DNA from: Wenxinia marina DSM 24838
GTDB lineage: Bacteria; Pseudomonadota; Alphaproteobacteria; Rhodobacterales; Rhodobacteraceae
Length of the DNA stretch: 64,000 bases
NCBI RefSeq assembly: GCF_000379485.1
Contig: NZ_KB902291.1
Location: 1 to 64,000, forward strand
Direction of reading: 5' to 3'
The notes beneath the pieces are model-generated. The model did not search any database and was not told the DNA's origin. It saw only the letters and a list, made by a program, of their open reading frames with translations. Position numbers and translations under genes: made by a program. Positions 43,995-52,989 of the stretch are shown piece by piece. Every line of letters begins with the position of its first letter. The stretch's first letter is position 1.

Positions 43995-45290
43995 TCACCG
44001 TTCCGGCACCAGCCCGCGCGGCGAGAACCGCAGCACCAGCAGCAGGATCACGCCCATCGTCAGCAGCCGCATGTGCGCCGCGCTGTCCTGAAGGTGACCC
44101 TTCAGCCAGGAGCCGTCGGGCATGCCGGCGGTGATCGTGGTCATCAGCCACAGGCCGATCGGCTCCACCATCACCCACAGCCACCAGACCAGCATCCCGC
44201 CCAGCACCGCGCCGTAGTTGTTGCCGGACCCGCCGACGATCACCATCACCCAGACGAGGAAGGTGAAGCGCAGGGGCTGGTACGTGCCCGGCGTCAGCTG
44301 CCCGTCCAGCGTCGTCATCATCGCGCCGGCGATGCCGCAGACGGCGGATCCGAGGATGAAGACCTGTAGGTGCCGGCGGGTGACGTCCTTGCCCATCGCC
44401 TCGGCCGCGACCTCGTTGTCGCGGATCGCCCGCATCATCCGGCCCCACGGAGAGGCCAGCGCCCGCTGCGCGAGCCACAGCAGGATCAGCAGGACCGCGG
44501 CGAAGAGGCCGGAATAGAGAACCTTCACCCACAGCGTCGAGGCGGTCACGACGTCCAGACCGACCGCGTTCGCGCGCTCCGCGAACCCGGCGCTGGCCTG
44601 CAGGTCCACCTCGTAGGGCACGGGCCGCGGGATGCCGATGACGTTCTTCACGCCGCGGGCCAGCCAGTCCTCGTTCTTCATCACCGCGATCACGATCTCG
44701 GCGATGCCCAGCGTCGCGATGGCGAGGTAGTCGGACCGCAGGCCGAGGGAGACCTTGCCGATCACCCAGGCCCCGCCGGCCGCGATCAGCCCGCCCACCG
44801 GCCAGGCCAGCAGGACGGGCAGGCCGAGGCCGCCGAGATAGCCGGTGGAGGCCGGGTTCACCGCCTCGACCGCGCCGACGCCGCCGTCGAAGACCTCGCG
44901 GTAGACAAGCCAGCCCACCAGCAGCACCGCCGCCACCGCCAGCGCCCGCATCCGGCCCCTGGCCATCCGGGTCCACAGCAGCACCGCCGCGACCACCGTC
45001 GCCGCGCCGAGCGCGAGGCCGAGGAGCAGCCGCACCCCGCCCGCCGCCCACGCCTCGCCCACGGGCGGCATCGCGACGAGCACCGCCGCCAGACCGCCGA
45101 GCGCGACGAAGCCCATGACGCCCACGTTGAAGAGACCGGCGAACCCCCACTGCAGGTTCACCCCCAGCGCCATAACGCCCGAGATCAGCCCCATGTTCAG
45201 GATCGTCAGAGCGAGGTTCCAGCCCTGCAGCAGGCCGGTGCCGACGATCAGCGCCGCCATCAGCGCATACAGGATCAGACCGCGGCTCAT
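43995..45290 (-). CDS. livM: Branched-chain amino-acid ABC transporter permease LivM
   Basis: Inner-membrane permease of 431 aa of the LivM type. The helices are followed by ATLGIAEIVIAVMKNEDWLARG and RAIRDNEVAAEAMGKDV, the EAA-like loop that meets the ATPases. It is longer than E. coli LivM at the N-terminus. ATG 45290 overlaps the livH stop in an ATGA. Last gene of the transporter unit. Confidence 0.94.
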   Translation of the reverse strand: MSRGLILYALMAALIVGTGLLQGWNLALTILNMGLISGVMALGVNLQWGFAGLFNVGVMGFVALGGLAAVLVAMPPVGEAWAAGGVRLLLGLALGAATVVAAVLLWTRMARGRMRALAVAAVLLVGWLVYREVFDGGVGAVEAVNPASTGYLGGLGLPVLLAWPVGGLIAAGGAWVIGKVSLGLRSDYLAIATLGIAEIVIAVMKNEDWLARGVKNVIGIPRPVPYEVDLQASAGFAERANAVGLDVVTASTLWVKVLYSGLFAAVLLILLWLAQRALASPWGRMMRAIRDNEVAAEAMGKDVTRRHLQVFILGSAVCGIAGAMMTTLDGQLTPGTYQPLRFTFLVWVMVIVGGSGNNYGAVLGGMLVWWLWVMVEPIGLWLMTTITAGMPDGSWLKGHLQDSAAHMRLLTMGVILLLVLRFSPRGLVPER

Positions 45291-46297
45291 ACCGATTGCC
45301 CCCGGAACAGGCCCGTAGGCCGGAAGAGAAGGACGAGGACGAGGATCGCGAACGAGACCGCGAACTTGTAGTCCGTCGAGAGAAGCTGGACGAGGCCCTC
45401 CGGCTCCCACCCCTCGGGGGCGAGATAGCCGAGGACCTTCTTCCACGGGTAGGTCAGCGTCACCTCCGAGAAGGCAATGAGGAACCCGCCGGCGATGGCG
45501 CCGAGGGGGCTGCCGAGGCCGCCGACGATGGCGGCGGCGAAGATCGGCAGCAGGAGCTGGAAGTAGGTGAAGGCCTTGAAGCTCTTGTCGAGGCCGTAGA
45601 GCACGCCTGCCGTCGTCGCCAGCGCCGCGACGATGATCCAGGTGACCGCGACCACCTTCTCGGGGTTGATGCCGGACAGCAGCGCGAGATCCTCGTTGTC
45701 CGAGAACGCCCGCATCGATTTGCCGGTGCGGGTGCGGTTGAGGAACCAGAACAGCAGCGCCACGGCGACTGCCGCGGTGGCCAGCGTGATGACCTGCGGC
45801 ACCCGGATCACCAGCCCCTCGTCGAGGCCCGACCAGTCGCGGAAGTCCCGCGCGTTCACGAGATAGCGGGCGCCGTCGGCGAAGCCGATGTCGTCGACCC
45901 CGATGATGAAGCGCACCACGCCGTTCATCACGAACATCACCCCCATCGACACGATGACGAGGATCACCGGCGCCGCCTTCTGCGTGCGGTAGAAGCGGTA
46001 GACGGCCCGGTCGGTGCCGAGGACGAACAGCGCGGTCCCGAGGATGCCGACCGGCAGCGCCAGCAGCGCCGTCGGCAGCACGCCGAAGGTGACCCCCGCC
46101 GCCTGCAGCCCCCATGTGGCGAGGATCGTCGCCATGGTCCCGAACGCCATCGTGTCGCCGTGGGCGAAGTTCGAGAAGCGCAGGATGCCGTAGATCAGCG
46201 TCACCCCCAGCGCCCCCAGCGCCAGCTGGGCGCCGTAGGCGAGGCCGGGAACGACCACGTAGTTCAGGAGCGCGACCAGCGCGTTCATCAGCTCCAT
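45287..46297 (-). CDS. livH: Branched-chain amino-acid ABC transporter permease LivH
   Basis: Inner-membrane permease of 336 aa with about eight helices, LGVTLIYGILRFSNFAHGDTMAFG at the N-terminus and RAFSDNEDLALLSGINPEKV, the loop contacting the ATPase, then FAAAIVGGLGSPLGAIAGG. It pairs with LivM. The 28-nt gap upstream separates it from a small secreted protein gene in the same direction. Confidence 0.94.
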   Translation of the reverse strand: MELMNALVALLNYVVVPGLAYGAQLALGALGVTLIYGILRFSNFAHGDTMAFGTMATILATWGLQAAGVTFGVLPTALLALPVGILGTALFVLGTDRAVYRFYRTQKAAPVILVIVSMGVMFVMNGVVRFIIGVDDIGFADGARYLVNARDFRDWSGLDEGLVIRVPQVITLATAAVAVALLFWFLNRTRTGKSMRAFSDNEDLALLSGINPEKVVAVTWIIVAALATTAGVLYGLDKSFKAFTYFQLLLPIFAAAIVGGLGSPLGAIAGGFLIAFSEVTLTYPWKKVLGYLAPEGWEPEGLVQLLSTDYKFAVSFAILVLVLLFRPTGLFRGQSV

Positions 46298-46325
46298 CTG
46301 TCGGCGTCCGTCCTCTTGTCCCGCT

Positions 46326-46703
46326 TCATCCGGCCCCCACGCACGAGAGCATCCGCGTCACCGACCACAGGCTCTCGCCCATCGTCTGCTTGACCCAGAC
46401 GAGGCTGGAGGGCCCGGCCGGGATCAGCCATTCGCGGCTGTCCTCGGTCGTCCATTCCATAGCGCCGAAGGCGCCGTCCTGCAGCGCCTCGACCTCGCGC
46501 TGCTCGATCAGGATGGAGACGACGTTGATCGTGCCTTCGGTGCGGAGCGGTTCGATGACGATGGGGACGCTCCCGCCGGCGGTGCAGGCGCCCGTTGGGT
46601 CGCACTCCGAGACGATCTCGCAGGTCAGGTCTTGCACCGCGCCTTCCGCCAGGGCGGAGACCGGTGACAGGACCGCGACGATCGCAAGGGCCTGAAGCTT
46701 CAT
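46326..46703 (-). CDS. Secreted protein of unknown function inside the liv operon (first of three)
   Basis: Protein of 125 aa with a signal peptide (MKLQALAIVAVLSPVSALA) and Cys residues at CEIVSECDPTGAC and near the C-terminus (SCVG), which could form disulfides in the periplasm. The mature part is beta-rich (VPIVIEPLRTEGTINVVSILI). ATG 46703 starts the signal peptide. The gene is collinear with livH and livM. No family was recognised. Confidence 0.65.
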   Translation of the reverse strand: MKLQALAIVAVLSPVSALAEGAVQDLTCEIVSECDPTGACTAGGSVPIVIEPLRTEGTINVVSILIEQREVEALQDGAFGAMEWTTEDSREWLIPAGPSSLVWVKQTMGESLWSVTRMLSCVGAG

Positions 46704-46767
46704 TTCGAATCCTCCACCGGTGTCTGGTCGCATCTCCGACACCGAAGTGCCGCGACCCGCGCGTTCA

Positions 46768-47220
46768 TCACCTTGTCCATCCGGCGACCTCGCTGCAGAT
46801 GCCGGCATAGGTCAGCCGGTTCGTATAGTCGGTATAGCGGCGCAGGCCATCCGGATAGATCAGCGCGTCGACGGCGCCGTCGCGGCCGATCGAGATCTGC
46901 CAGATCGCCGCGTCCTGCCGGCCACCGACGCTCCAACCTTCGCTGGTGACCCGGTAGCTCGTCTCCGCCCCGCCTTCTGTGAAGTGGATCACGGGATGGC
47001 TTTCCCCCGGATAGATCGCGGAGGACAGTCTCACCCGCCCCCGATCGGTCTCGAACGTGCCGGAGCGCAGCGCCACCGCCCGTCCCAGGCCCGCCATGTC
47101 GAGGGTGAGGGAGTCTCGCGGGCAGGGCGTCGGATCGCAGGTTCGCGACAGGGTGCACGCCGCCGCCGGTGCGGCGGTCGCGACGACAGCGAGGGCGGCG
47201 AGGGCATGGCGCATCCTCAT
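46768..47220 (-). CDS. Secreted protein of unknown function inside the liv operon (second of three)
   Basis: Protein of 150 aa with a signal peptide (MRMRHALAALAVVATAAPAAA) followed by a Cys-rich start (CTLSRTCDPTPC) and a beta-rich domain (GRVRLSSAIYPGES, WQISIGRDGAVDALIYPDG) with a late Cys (GICSEV). The ATG overlaps the livF stop in an ATGA, so translation is coupled to the transporter ATPase. No family was recognised. Confidence 0.68.
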   Translation of the reverse strand: MRMRHALAALAVVATAAPAAACTLSRTCDPTPCPRDSLTLDMAGLGRAVALRSGTFETDRGRVRLSSAIYPGESHPVIHFTEGGAETSYRVTSEGWSVGGRQDAAIWQISIGRDGAVDALIYPDGLRRYTDYTNRLTYAGICSEVAGWTR

Positions 47221-48035
47221 CCCCCCAGGAAGGTCCGCCGCACGACCGGGTCGGCCAGCAACTCGTCGCCGGTGCCGGTATGGGCGTTGCCGCCCTGCAC
47301 CAGCACGTAGCCGATGTCGGCGATCTCCAGCGCCTGTCGGGCGTTCTGCTCCACCATCAGGATCGTGACGCCGGTGCGGGCGACCTCGATGATCCGGTCG
47401 AACAGCTCGTCCATGACGATGGGCGAGACGCCGGCGGTCGGCTCGTCCAGCATCAGCACCTTGGGCTGGGTCATCAGCGCGCGGCCGACGGCGACCTGCT
47501 GGCGCTGGCCCCCCGACAGCTCTCCCGCGGCCTGCCGTCGCTTTTCCTTGAGGATGGGAAAGAGGTCGTAGACCTGCGCCATCGTGCCGGAGATGTCGTC
47601 GCGGCGGAGGAACGCGCCCATCTCGAGGTTCTCCTCGACGCTCATCGAGGTGAAGATGTTCTGCGTCTGGGGAACGAAGGCCATGCCCTTGGCGACGCGG
47701 TCCTGCGGCGACAGCGCGGTGATGTCCTCGCCGTCGATCACGACGCGGCCCTCGCGCAGCGACAGCATCCCGAAGATCGCCTTCATCGCAGTCGACTTGC
47801 CGGCGCCGTTCGGGCCGACGATGACGGCGATCTTGCCCTTGTCGACCGCGACGGTGCAGCCGTTGAGGATGTCCGCGCCGCGGCCGTAGCCGCCGGTCAT
47901 TGCCTCGCCGATCAGGAACGGCGTGCCGCCGGCCGCCCGCGGGTCGCCGGACGGGTAGGGCGGCGTCAAAGGCTCGTTCGACCGGGTGATCGAGCGGTCC
48001 TCGTTGCCGCGGGCGCCGTATGCGCTGTCGCTCAC
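47217..48035 (-). CDS. livF: Branched-chain amino-acid ABC transporter ATP-binding protein LivF
   Basis: ATPase of 272 aa with Walker A GPNGAGKST, signature LSGGQRQQV, Walker B VLMLDEPTAG and an H-loop region ending in MVEQNARQAL, the LivF hallmark. The first 45 residues (SDSAYGARGNEDRS...) are a low-complexity extension not seen in E. coli LivF. The GTG start at 48035 overlaps the upstream secreted-protein gene in a GTGA. Confidence 0.93.
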   Translation of the reverse strand: MSDSAYGARGNEDRSITRSNEPLTPPYPSGDPRAAGGTPFLIGEAMTGGYGRGADILNGCTVAVDKGKIAVIVGPNGAGKSTAMKAIFGMLSLREGRVVIDGEDITALSPQDRVAKGMAFVPQTQNIFTSMSVEENLEMGAFLRRDDISGTMAQVYDLFPILKEKRRQAAGELSGGQRQQVAVGRALMTQPKVLMLDEPTAGVSPIVMDELFDRIIEVARTGVTILMVEQNARQALEIADIGYVLVQGGNAHTGTGDELLADPVVRRTFLGG

Positions 48036-48628
48036 TCGTCGCCCTCCGGCCAGGTCACGGCCTCGAGCGCCGCCTGGTGCAGCAGGGCGTGCGCCTCGGT
48101 CATGTATTCCTCGCCCTCGGCGACGGTGCTGACGAACAGCGTCCCCGACGCGTCCCCCATCAGCGTCAGGGCCATCGTGGTCGGCCGGCCGATCGCGCCG
48201 GGGCCGTCGTGGGCATGATCGTCCAGCTCGTGCTCGCCCTCGGTCAGATCCTCGGCCACGCGGAACGCGAAGCGGACCGCCGGCGCGGGAAGACCCGAGG
48301 GCCGGTCCTCGATCAGCGGGACGAACCCGTGGATGTCGCCGCCGATGGCGAGTTCGGCCATGTCGTTCAGCCGCGCGCGCAGGGTCGCGACCGGATCGTC
48401 GCCGAGGTCCATCGGCTCCGCCGCCTCGACCATCACGACGCGGCCGGCCCCGTCGCGGAAGGCCACGATCCCGAAATGGTCCGGCGCCGGCGTCAGGAGT
48501 TGCGGCATGTCCTCGGGACAGAACTGCGCGCCTTGCCCGACGTCCTCGCATGCCGCGGCGGTGCCTGCCGAAAAGGCCAGCGACGCCAGCGCGTTGCGCG
48601 CCGCAGCGAATGTCGCGGGGCCCCTCAT
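48032..48628 (-). CDS. Secreted protein of unknown function inside the liv operon (third of three)
   Basis: Protein of 198 aa. The N-terminus (MRGPATFAAARNALASLAFSAGTAAA) looks like a signal peptide, followed by CEDVGQGAQFC and a mixed alpha/beta domain with HFGIVAFRDGAGRVVMVEAAEP and a His/Asp-rich loop (ELDDHAHDG). ATG 48628 overlaps the livG stop (ATGA) and its own stop overlaps livF (GTGA), so it is translated as part of the transporter. No family was recognised. Confidence 0.7.
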   Translation of the reverse strand: MRGPATFAAARNALASLAFSAGTAAACEDVGQGAQFCPEDMPQLLTPAPDHFGIVAFRDGAGRVVMVEAAEPMDLGDDPVATLRARLNDMAELAIGGDIHGFVPLIEDRPSGLPAPAVRFAFRVAEDLTEGEHELDDHAHDGPGAIGRPTTMALTLMGDASGTLFVSTVAEGEEYMTEAHALLHQAALEAVTWPEGDE

Positions 48629-49401
48629 GCCGGCGCCTTGTTCTTGAGGCCGGTGCCGAGATAGGCCTCGATCACGGCCTCGTTCTGCATGATGTCCGAG
48701 GCCGAACCCTCGGCCAGCACCTTGCCCTCGGCCATCACGATGACCGGGTCGCAGAGGCGGCCGATGAAGTCCATGTCGTGCTCGATGACGCAGAAGGTGT
48801 AGCCGCGCTCCTTGTTCAGCCGCACGATGGCGTCGCCGATCGTGTTCAGCAGCGTCCGGTTCACGCCGGCGCCGACCTCGTCGAGGAACACGATCTTGGC
48901 GTCCACCATCATCGTCCGGCCCAGCTCCAGCAGCTTCTTCTGCCCGCCCGACAGGTTGCCCGCCTTCTCGTCCGCGAGGTGCGAGATCGTGAGGAAGTCG
49001 AGGACCTCGTCGGCCTGTTTCGCCAGCGCCCGCTCTTCCTGCGCGATCCGGCCGCGGCCGAACCAGGCGGACCAGAGCCGCTCTCCCGACTGCCCGCCCG
49101 GGACCATCATCAGGTTCTCGCGCACGGTCATGGAGGCGAACTCGTGGGCGATCTGGAAGGTGCGCAGCAGGCCCTTGTGGAACAGGGCGTGCGGCGGCAG
49201 GCCGGTGATATCCTCGCCCTCCATCGTCACGGTGCCGCTGGTCGGCGGCAGCCGGCCGGCGATGACGTTGAACAGGGTGGTCTTGCCGGCGCCGTTGGGA
49301 CCGATCAGGCCCGTGATCGTGCCCCTGGCGATCTCCAGCGACGCGCCGTCCACGGCGTGGAAGCCGCCGAAATGCTTGTGAAGGGTCTCGACGCGGATCA
49401 A
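48625..49401 (-). CDS. livG: Branched-chain amino-acid ABC transporter ATP-binding protein LivG
   Basis: ATPase of 258 aa with Walker A GPNGAGKTT, signature NLSGGQKKLLELG, Walker B IVFLDEVGAG and the LivG-type insertion between them, then VIEHDMDFIGRLCD. The only start that fits the family is TTG 49401. It lies just downstream of an attenuator-like hairpin that follows livK, so expression is probably lower than livK. Confidence 0.93.
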   Translation of the reverse strand: MIRVETLHKHFGGFHAVDGASLEIARGTITGLIGPNGAGKTTLFNVIAGRLPPTSGTVTMEGEDITGLPPHALFHKGLLRTFQIAHEFASMTVRENLMMVPGGQSGERLWSAWFGRGRIAQEERALAKQADEVLDFLTISHLADEKAGNLSGGQKKLLELGRTMMVDAKIVFLDEVGAGVNRTLLNTIGDAIVRLNKERGYTFCVIEHDMDFIGRLCDPVIVMAEGKVLAEGSASDIMQNEAVIEAYLGTGLKNKAPA

Positions 49402-49426
49402 GCGCTTGGCCGTCTCTTGTGATGTG

Positions 49427-49457
49427 AAAAGGGCGGCCCGGAACGTCCGGACCGCCC
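49427..49457 (-). terminator. Attenuator-like terminator between livK and livG
   Basis: On the minus strand a GC-rich hairpin (11-bp arms, one mismatch, 5-nt loop) is followed by TTTT. It would cut most transcripts after the binding-protein gene and so set the excess of LivK over the membrane parts. Confidence 0.75.
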
Positions 49458-49473
49458 CGCATTCAGCCCCGAC

Positions 49474-50664
49474 TCAGCGGAACTGCACGGTCTCGTAGCC
49501 ACCGTCGGTGATGGTGTACTCGCGGTAGGTACCCGCGGCCTCGCCCGGGCCGATCAGCTCGACCCCGGAGGCGCCCTGGTAGTCGATGTCGGTGCCGGCC
49601 GCGATGAGCTCCAGCGCCTTGGCGATCTCGCCGGGCAGGATCACCTCGCCCGGGGCGTTCGCCACGTCGAGGACGTGCTCGGCCGCCGCCGCGCCGTTCG
49701 CTTCGCCGGCCGCAGCCATTGCGAGGATCAGCAGCGCCGCCGCGTCGTAGCTCTCGCGGGTGAACGAGCTTTCGCCGTTGATGCCGGCCTCTTCGGTGAT
49801 CGCCAGGAAGGCATCCGCGCCCTCGCCCTCGGCCCACGGGACCGAGCCGTAGCTGCCGGCGATGTCGGCGCCGAGGTCGGTGACGAACTGGTCGCCGTAC
49901 ATGCCGTCGCCCATGACGAAGGTATCGAACGCGCCGGTGTCGAGGGCGTTCTGGATGATGCCCTTGCCGCCGCCGTCGGAGTAGCCGAACACCGCCAGCA
50001 CCTCACCACCCGCCGCGGCGAGCGCGCCGACCTCGGCCGAGTAGTCGGCCTTGCCGTCCTCGTGCGGGGCCGAGATCGTGACCGTGCCGCCGTTCGCCTC
50101 GAACGACGCGGCGAACGCGTCGGCCAGGCCCTTGCCGTAGTCGTTGTTGGTGTAGGTGATCGCGACCTCGGTCACGCCCTTGTCAGCGAGGATCGCGGCC
50201 AGCACCTCGCCCTGGCGGGCGTCGGAGGGGGCGGTGCGGAAGAACAGGCCGTTGTCCTCGGTTGTCGACAGCGCGGGCGAGGTGGCGGCGGGCGAGATCA
50301 TCGGCACGCCGTTCGGCACGGCGACGTTCGACAGCGCGGCGCCGGTGACGCCCGAGCAGTCGGCGCCCATGATCGCGACGACGCCGTCGGCGGTCACGAG
50401 ACGCTCGGCCGCGGCGGTGGCCGCCTGCGCGTCGATGCAGGTCGCGTCGGCGCGGACCGGCTCGATCATCATGCCGCCGAGGATGCCGCCGGCGTCGTTG
50501 GCCTCCTGGATCGCCAGCTCGGCGCTGTCGGCCATCTGCGGCGTCAGGCTTTCGATCGGGCCGGTGAAGCTGAGCAGGATGCCCATCTTGACGGTGTCGT
50601 CCTGCGCGCTGGCCGTGCCCGCGACGAGCGCGGTCGCCGCGGAGGCGAGAAGCAGTCTCTTCAT
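49474..50664 (-). CDS. livK: ABC transporter substrate-binding protein (LivK type)
   Basis: Periplasmic binding protein of 396 aa with a signal peptide (MKRLLLASAATALVAGTASA) and type I fold. Family stretches MGILLSFTGPIESL, AIMGADCSGVTGAAL, ITYTNNDYGKGLADAF and TFVMGDGMYGDQFV are present. Relatives bind branched-chain or other amino acids, amides or urea. ATG 50664 has CAGGGAG upstream. First gene of the unit, separated from livG by the attenuator. Ligand unknown. Confidence 0.92.
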   Translation of the reverse strand: MKRLLLASAATALVAGTASAQDDTVKMGILLSFTGPIESLTPQMADSAELAIQEANDAGGILGGMMIEPVRADATCIDAQAATAAAERLVTADGVVAIMGADCSGVTGAALSNVAVPNGVPMISPAATSPALSTTEDNGLFFRTAPSDARQGEVLAAILADKGVTEVAITYTNNDYGKGLADAFAASFEANGGTVTISAPHEDGKADYSAEVGALAAAGGEVLAVFGYSDGGGKGIIQNALDTGAFDTFVMGDGMYGDQFVTDLGADIAGSYGSVPWAEGEGADAFLAITEEAGINGESSFTRESYDAAALLILAMAAAGEANGAAAAEHVLDVANAPGEVILPGEIAKALELIAAGTDIDYQGASGVELIGPGEAAGTYREYTITDGGYETVQFR

Positions 50665-50780
50665 GGTGGTCTCCCTGTTTTCGTCTTGCGACGTCGTCTT
50701 TTGTGTGCCGGAGGCTACGCGGACCTCCGGCGATTGTGAAGATGTCAGAGAGGGATTGCCCCTGCGGAACGGAGGCGACG

Positions 50781-51368
50781 TCAGCGGGTGAGGATCAGCC
50801 GGCCGCCCGAGATCTCGATGTGGGCGAAGCGGTTCAGGTAGCCCATCCCGAGGAGCGAGAAGTCGAGGTTTCCGTCGTTCACCACCGCGGCCACGCCGTC
50901 GTCGACGATGGGACCGAGGCGGATCTCGTCCAGCTGCACCGGCGCGGTGCGGACCATCCCGTTGGCCGTCTGGGCGGCGCCCCAGTAGTCCAGGGTCGCG
51001 GGGTCGAGTCCGACCCGCGCGGCGTCCTCGCGGCTGAGGACGATCTCGCTCGCGCCGGTGTCGACGACGAACTTCACCGGCACGCCGTTCACGTCCGCCG
51101 TCAGGTGGTAGTGCCCGTCGCGGCCGAGCGGCGCCTCGATCCGGCCGTCCGCCAGCAGCTGCTGGCCGGGCGCGACGGTGCCGCGGATGTCGCTCCACAT
51201 GCCGTAGGCCGCGATCACGCCGACGAAGATCAGGGCCCACAGCATCAGCGCCCGCAGGGTGGGGCCGAGATTGCCGCGGTGGGATGCGAAGTAGTAGCCC
51301 GCGATCGCCGCCCCGAGGAGGCCGAGATACAGGACCTGCGCGATGTCGTTTCCGGTCATGCCGGACAT
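50781..51368 (-). CDS. Membrane-anchored retropepsin-like aspartic protease
   Basis: Protein of 195 aa with two N-terminal membrane helices (residues 10-26 and 40-56) and one retropepsin-like domain: catalytic Asp103 in FVVDTGASEIV and the flap/glycine region LDFSLLGMGYLNRF. This is the TIGR02281 type of clan AA protease, active as a dimer. ATG 51368 is 7 nt after the MarC stop. Function in alphaproteobacteria is not settled. Confidence 0.86.
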   Translation of the reverse strand: MSGMTGNDIAQVLYLGLLGAAIAGYYFASHRGNLGPTLRALMLWALIFVGVIAAYGMWSDIRGTVAPGQQLLADGRIEAPLGRDGHYHLTADVNGVPVKFVVDTGASEIVLSREDAARVGLDPATLDYWGAAQTANGMVRTAPVQLDEIRLGPIVDDGVAAVVNDGNLDFSLLGMGYLNRFAHIEISGGRLILTR

Positions 51369-51375
51369 ATGGGGC

Positions 51376-52002
51376 TCAACCGCCGAAGCCGGAAGAGACG
51401 AGACCGTCGAGAATGAACTGCACGGCGAGCGCCGCGAGAAGCATGCCCAGGACGCGGGTGATGACGTTGATTCCGGTCTTGCCCAGCGCGTTCGCGATGA
51501 ACGGCGAGGCGAGGAACGCCAGGAACACGATCCCGAGATTGAGAGCGAGAACCACGCCGAGCGCCACGATCCCCGCCGGGCCGTCGGCGCTGGAGGCGAG
51601 AAGGATGATCGTCGTGATCAGGCCCGGCCCGACGATCAGCGGCATGGCGAGCGGAAAGACCGACGGGTCGTGGTCGGAGGCGGCCGCCTCGCCGGTATTG
51701 TCGCTGCGCCGCTTCTGCCGCCGCTCGAACAGCATGTCGAGCGCGGTCAGGAACAGCAGCACGCCGCCCGCGACGCGGAAGGCGGGTATGGAGATGCCGA
51801 TGAAGCCGAGGACCGCCTCGCCGAGGAACAGGAACGCCGTCATCAGCGCCGCCGCCACGAGACAGGCGCGCACGCCGATCGCCCGCCTTTCGGCCGCGCT
51901 GTTGTCATGGGTCAGCGCGATGAACAGCGGCACCATGCCCGGCGCGTCGATGATGACGAAGAGCGTAGTGAAGGCGGTGATGAGGGACGTCCAGTCGGTC
52001 AT
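51376..52002 (-). CDS. MarC-family integral membrane protein
   Basis: Membrane protein of 208 aa with six helices, MTDWTSLITAFTTLFVIIDAPGMVPLFIALT at the start, the family stretch AFRVAGGVLLFLTALDML, and PLAMPLIVGPGLITTIILLAS in the second half. The MarC/NAAT family has an uncertain transport role; the older name reflects map position, not resistance. It lies directly upstream of the retropepsin-like gene. Confidence 0.9.
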   Translation of the reverse strand: MTDWTSLITAFTTLFVIIDAPGMVPLFIALTHDNSAAERRAIGVRACLVAAALMTAFLFLGEAVLGFIGISIPAFRVAGGVLLFLTALDMLFERRQKRRSDNTGEAAASDHDPSVFPLAMPLIVGPGLITTIILLASSADGPAGIVALGVVLALNLGIVFLAFLASPFIANALGKTGINVITRVLGMLLAALAVQFILDGLVSSGFGG

Positions 52003-52051
52003 GTGCGCCGCCTAGCACGGGCGGGCGCCGCCGCGCCACTTCGCTGTCGCG

Positions 52052-52678
52052 TCAGAGGGCCTTCAGCGCGCCGGTGAGGTCGCCGTAGCCGGTCGGCCGC
52101 CGCTCGAAGGCGAGGCCGAGGCGGCGGGCGCAGTCCTCCGCCTTCGCCGTCAGGGCAGGGTCGTCGGTCTGCGCCTGGTAGACGAGGGTGCGGTAGTGCC
52201 CGAAATACATGTCCCGAAGCTCGGGGTGCCGGTCGAGGCCGAGAGGCCGCCAGACGAAGGCGTCGAACTGCCGGCACAGGAAGTCGGTCAGGTAGAAGGC
52301 GTCGATCTCGTCCCGCGCCGCGAAGTCCGCGTTGCCCTCGAAGAAGCTGTAGCAGTGCGGGCCCTCGATCATCTGCACGCCGAGCCGGTCGCAGGTGGCC
52401 TGCAGCATCCCGCCGGTGCCACAATCGGCGTAGGCGACGAAGACGTCGTCGTAGTCGTCCCGGCGGCGCGTCACGGCGTCCTCCACCGCGGACGGGATCC
52501 GCTCGGGGTGGTTGTGCAGGATCGCGGGCAGGCATTGAAGGTCGAGGTGGTGCAGCCCGTTCGCGTCGCGGATCGCGAGGATCTCGCGCGCCAGCGCGCC
52601 GCAGGCGAGGACCAGGACGCGGCCCGTCCCCTCCGGCGCCTTGCCGTCCGTCGTGAGGGCGGCGTCCGTCAGCGTCAC
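52052..52678 (-). CDS. DUF1638 family protein
   Basis: Protein of 208 aa with conserved Cys in VLVLACGALAREI, VAYADCGTGGML and GPHCYSFFEGN, the pattern of DUF1638, a likely metal or corrinoid-related protein found beside MttB-type methyltransferases. The GTG start (52678) overlaps the YbjQ stop in a GTGA. It is the last gene of a three-gene unit. Biochemical role unknown. Confidence 0.88.
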   Translation of the reverse strand: MTLTDAALTTDGKAPEGTGRVLVLACGALAREILAIRDANGLHHLDLQCLPAILHNHPERIPSAVEDAVTRRRDDYDDVFVAYADCGTGGMLQATCDRLGVQMIEGPHCYSFFEGNADFAARDEIDAFYLTDFLCRQFDAFVWRPLGLDRHPELRDMYFGHYRTLVYQAQTDDPALTAKAEDCARRLGLAFERRPTGYGDLTGALKAL

Positions 52679-52989
52679 TTCAGCCGCACCGCGGTGCCGT
52701 AGGCGACGATCTCGGAGGCGCCCGACATGATGGAGGACGTCTCGAGGCGGCAGGCCACCACGGCGTCGGCGCCGAGCGCGCGGGCGGCCTCGATCATCCG
52801 GTCCATCGCCTGCTCGCGCGCGCCGGCGAGCATCGAGGAATAGGACTTCACCTCGCCGCCGACGAGGTTGCGCAGGCCCGCCACGATGTCGGTGCCGATA
52901 TGCTTGGCCCGGACCGTCGCGCCGCGGACGAGGCCCAGCGCCTCGGCCACCTCGCGCCCGGGGACGCCGTCGGTCGTGACCACCAGCAT
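52675..52989 (-). CDS. YbjQ family (DUF74) protein
   Basis: Small protein of 104 aa, MLVVTTDGVPGREVAEALGLVRGATVRAKHIG, with SYSSMLAGAREQAMDRMIEAARALGADAVVACRLETS. This is the YbjQ/heavy-metal-binding-domain fold, which forms pentamers; the metal-binding name is not well supported. Its ATG shares one base with the stop of the upstream membrane gene (TGATG). Confidence 0.9.
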   Translation of the reverse strand: MLVVTTDGVPGREVAEALGLVRGATVRAKHIGTDIVAGLRNLVGGEVKSYSSMLAGAREQAMDRMIEAARALGADAVVACRLETSSIMSGASEIVAYGTAVRLK

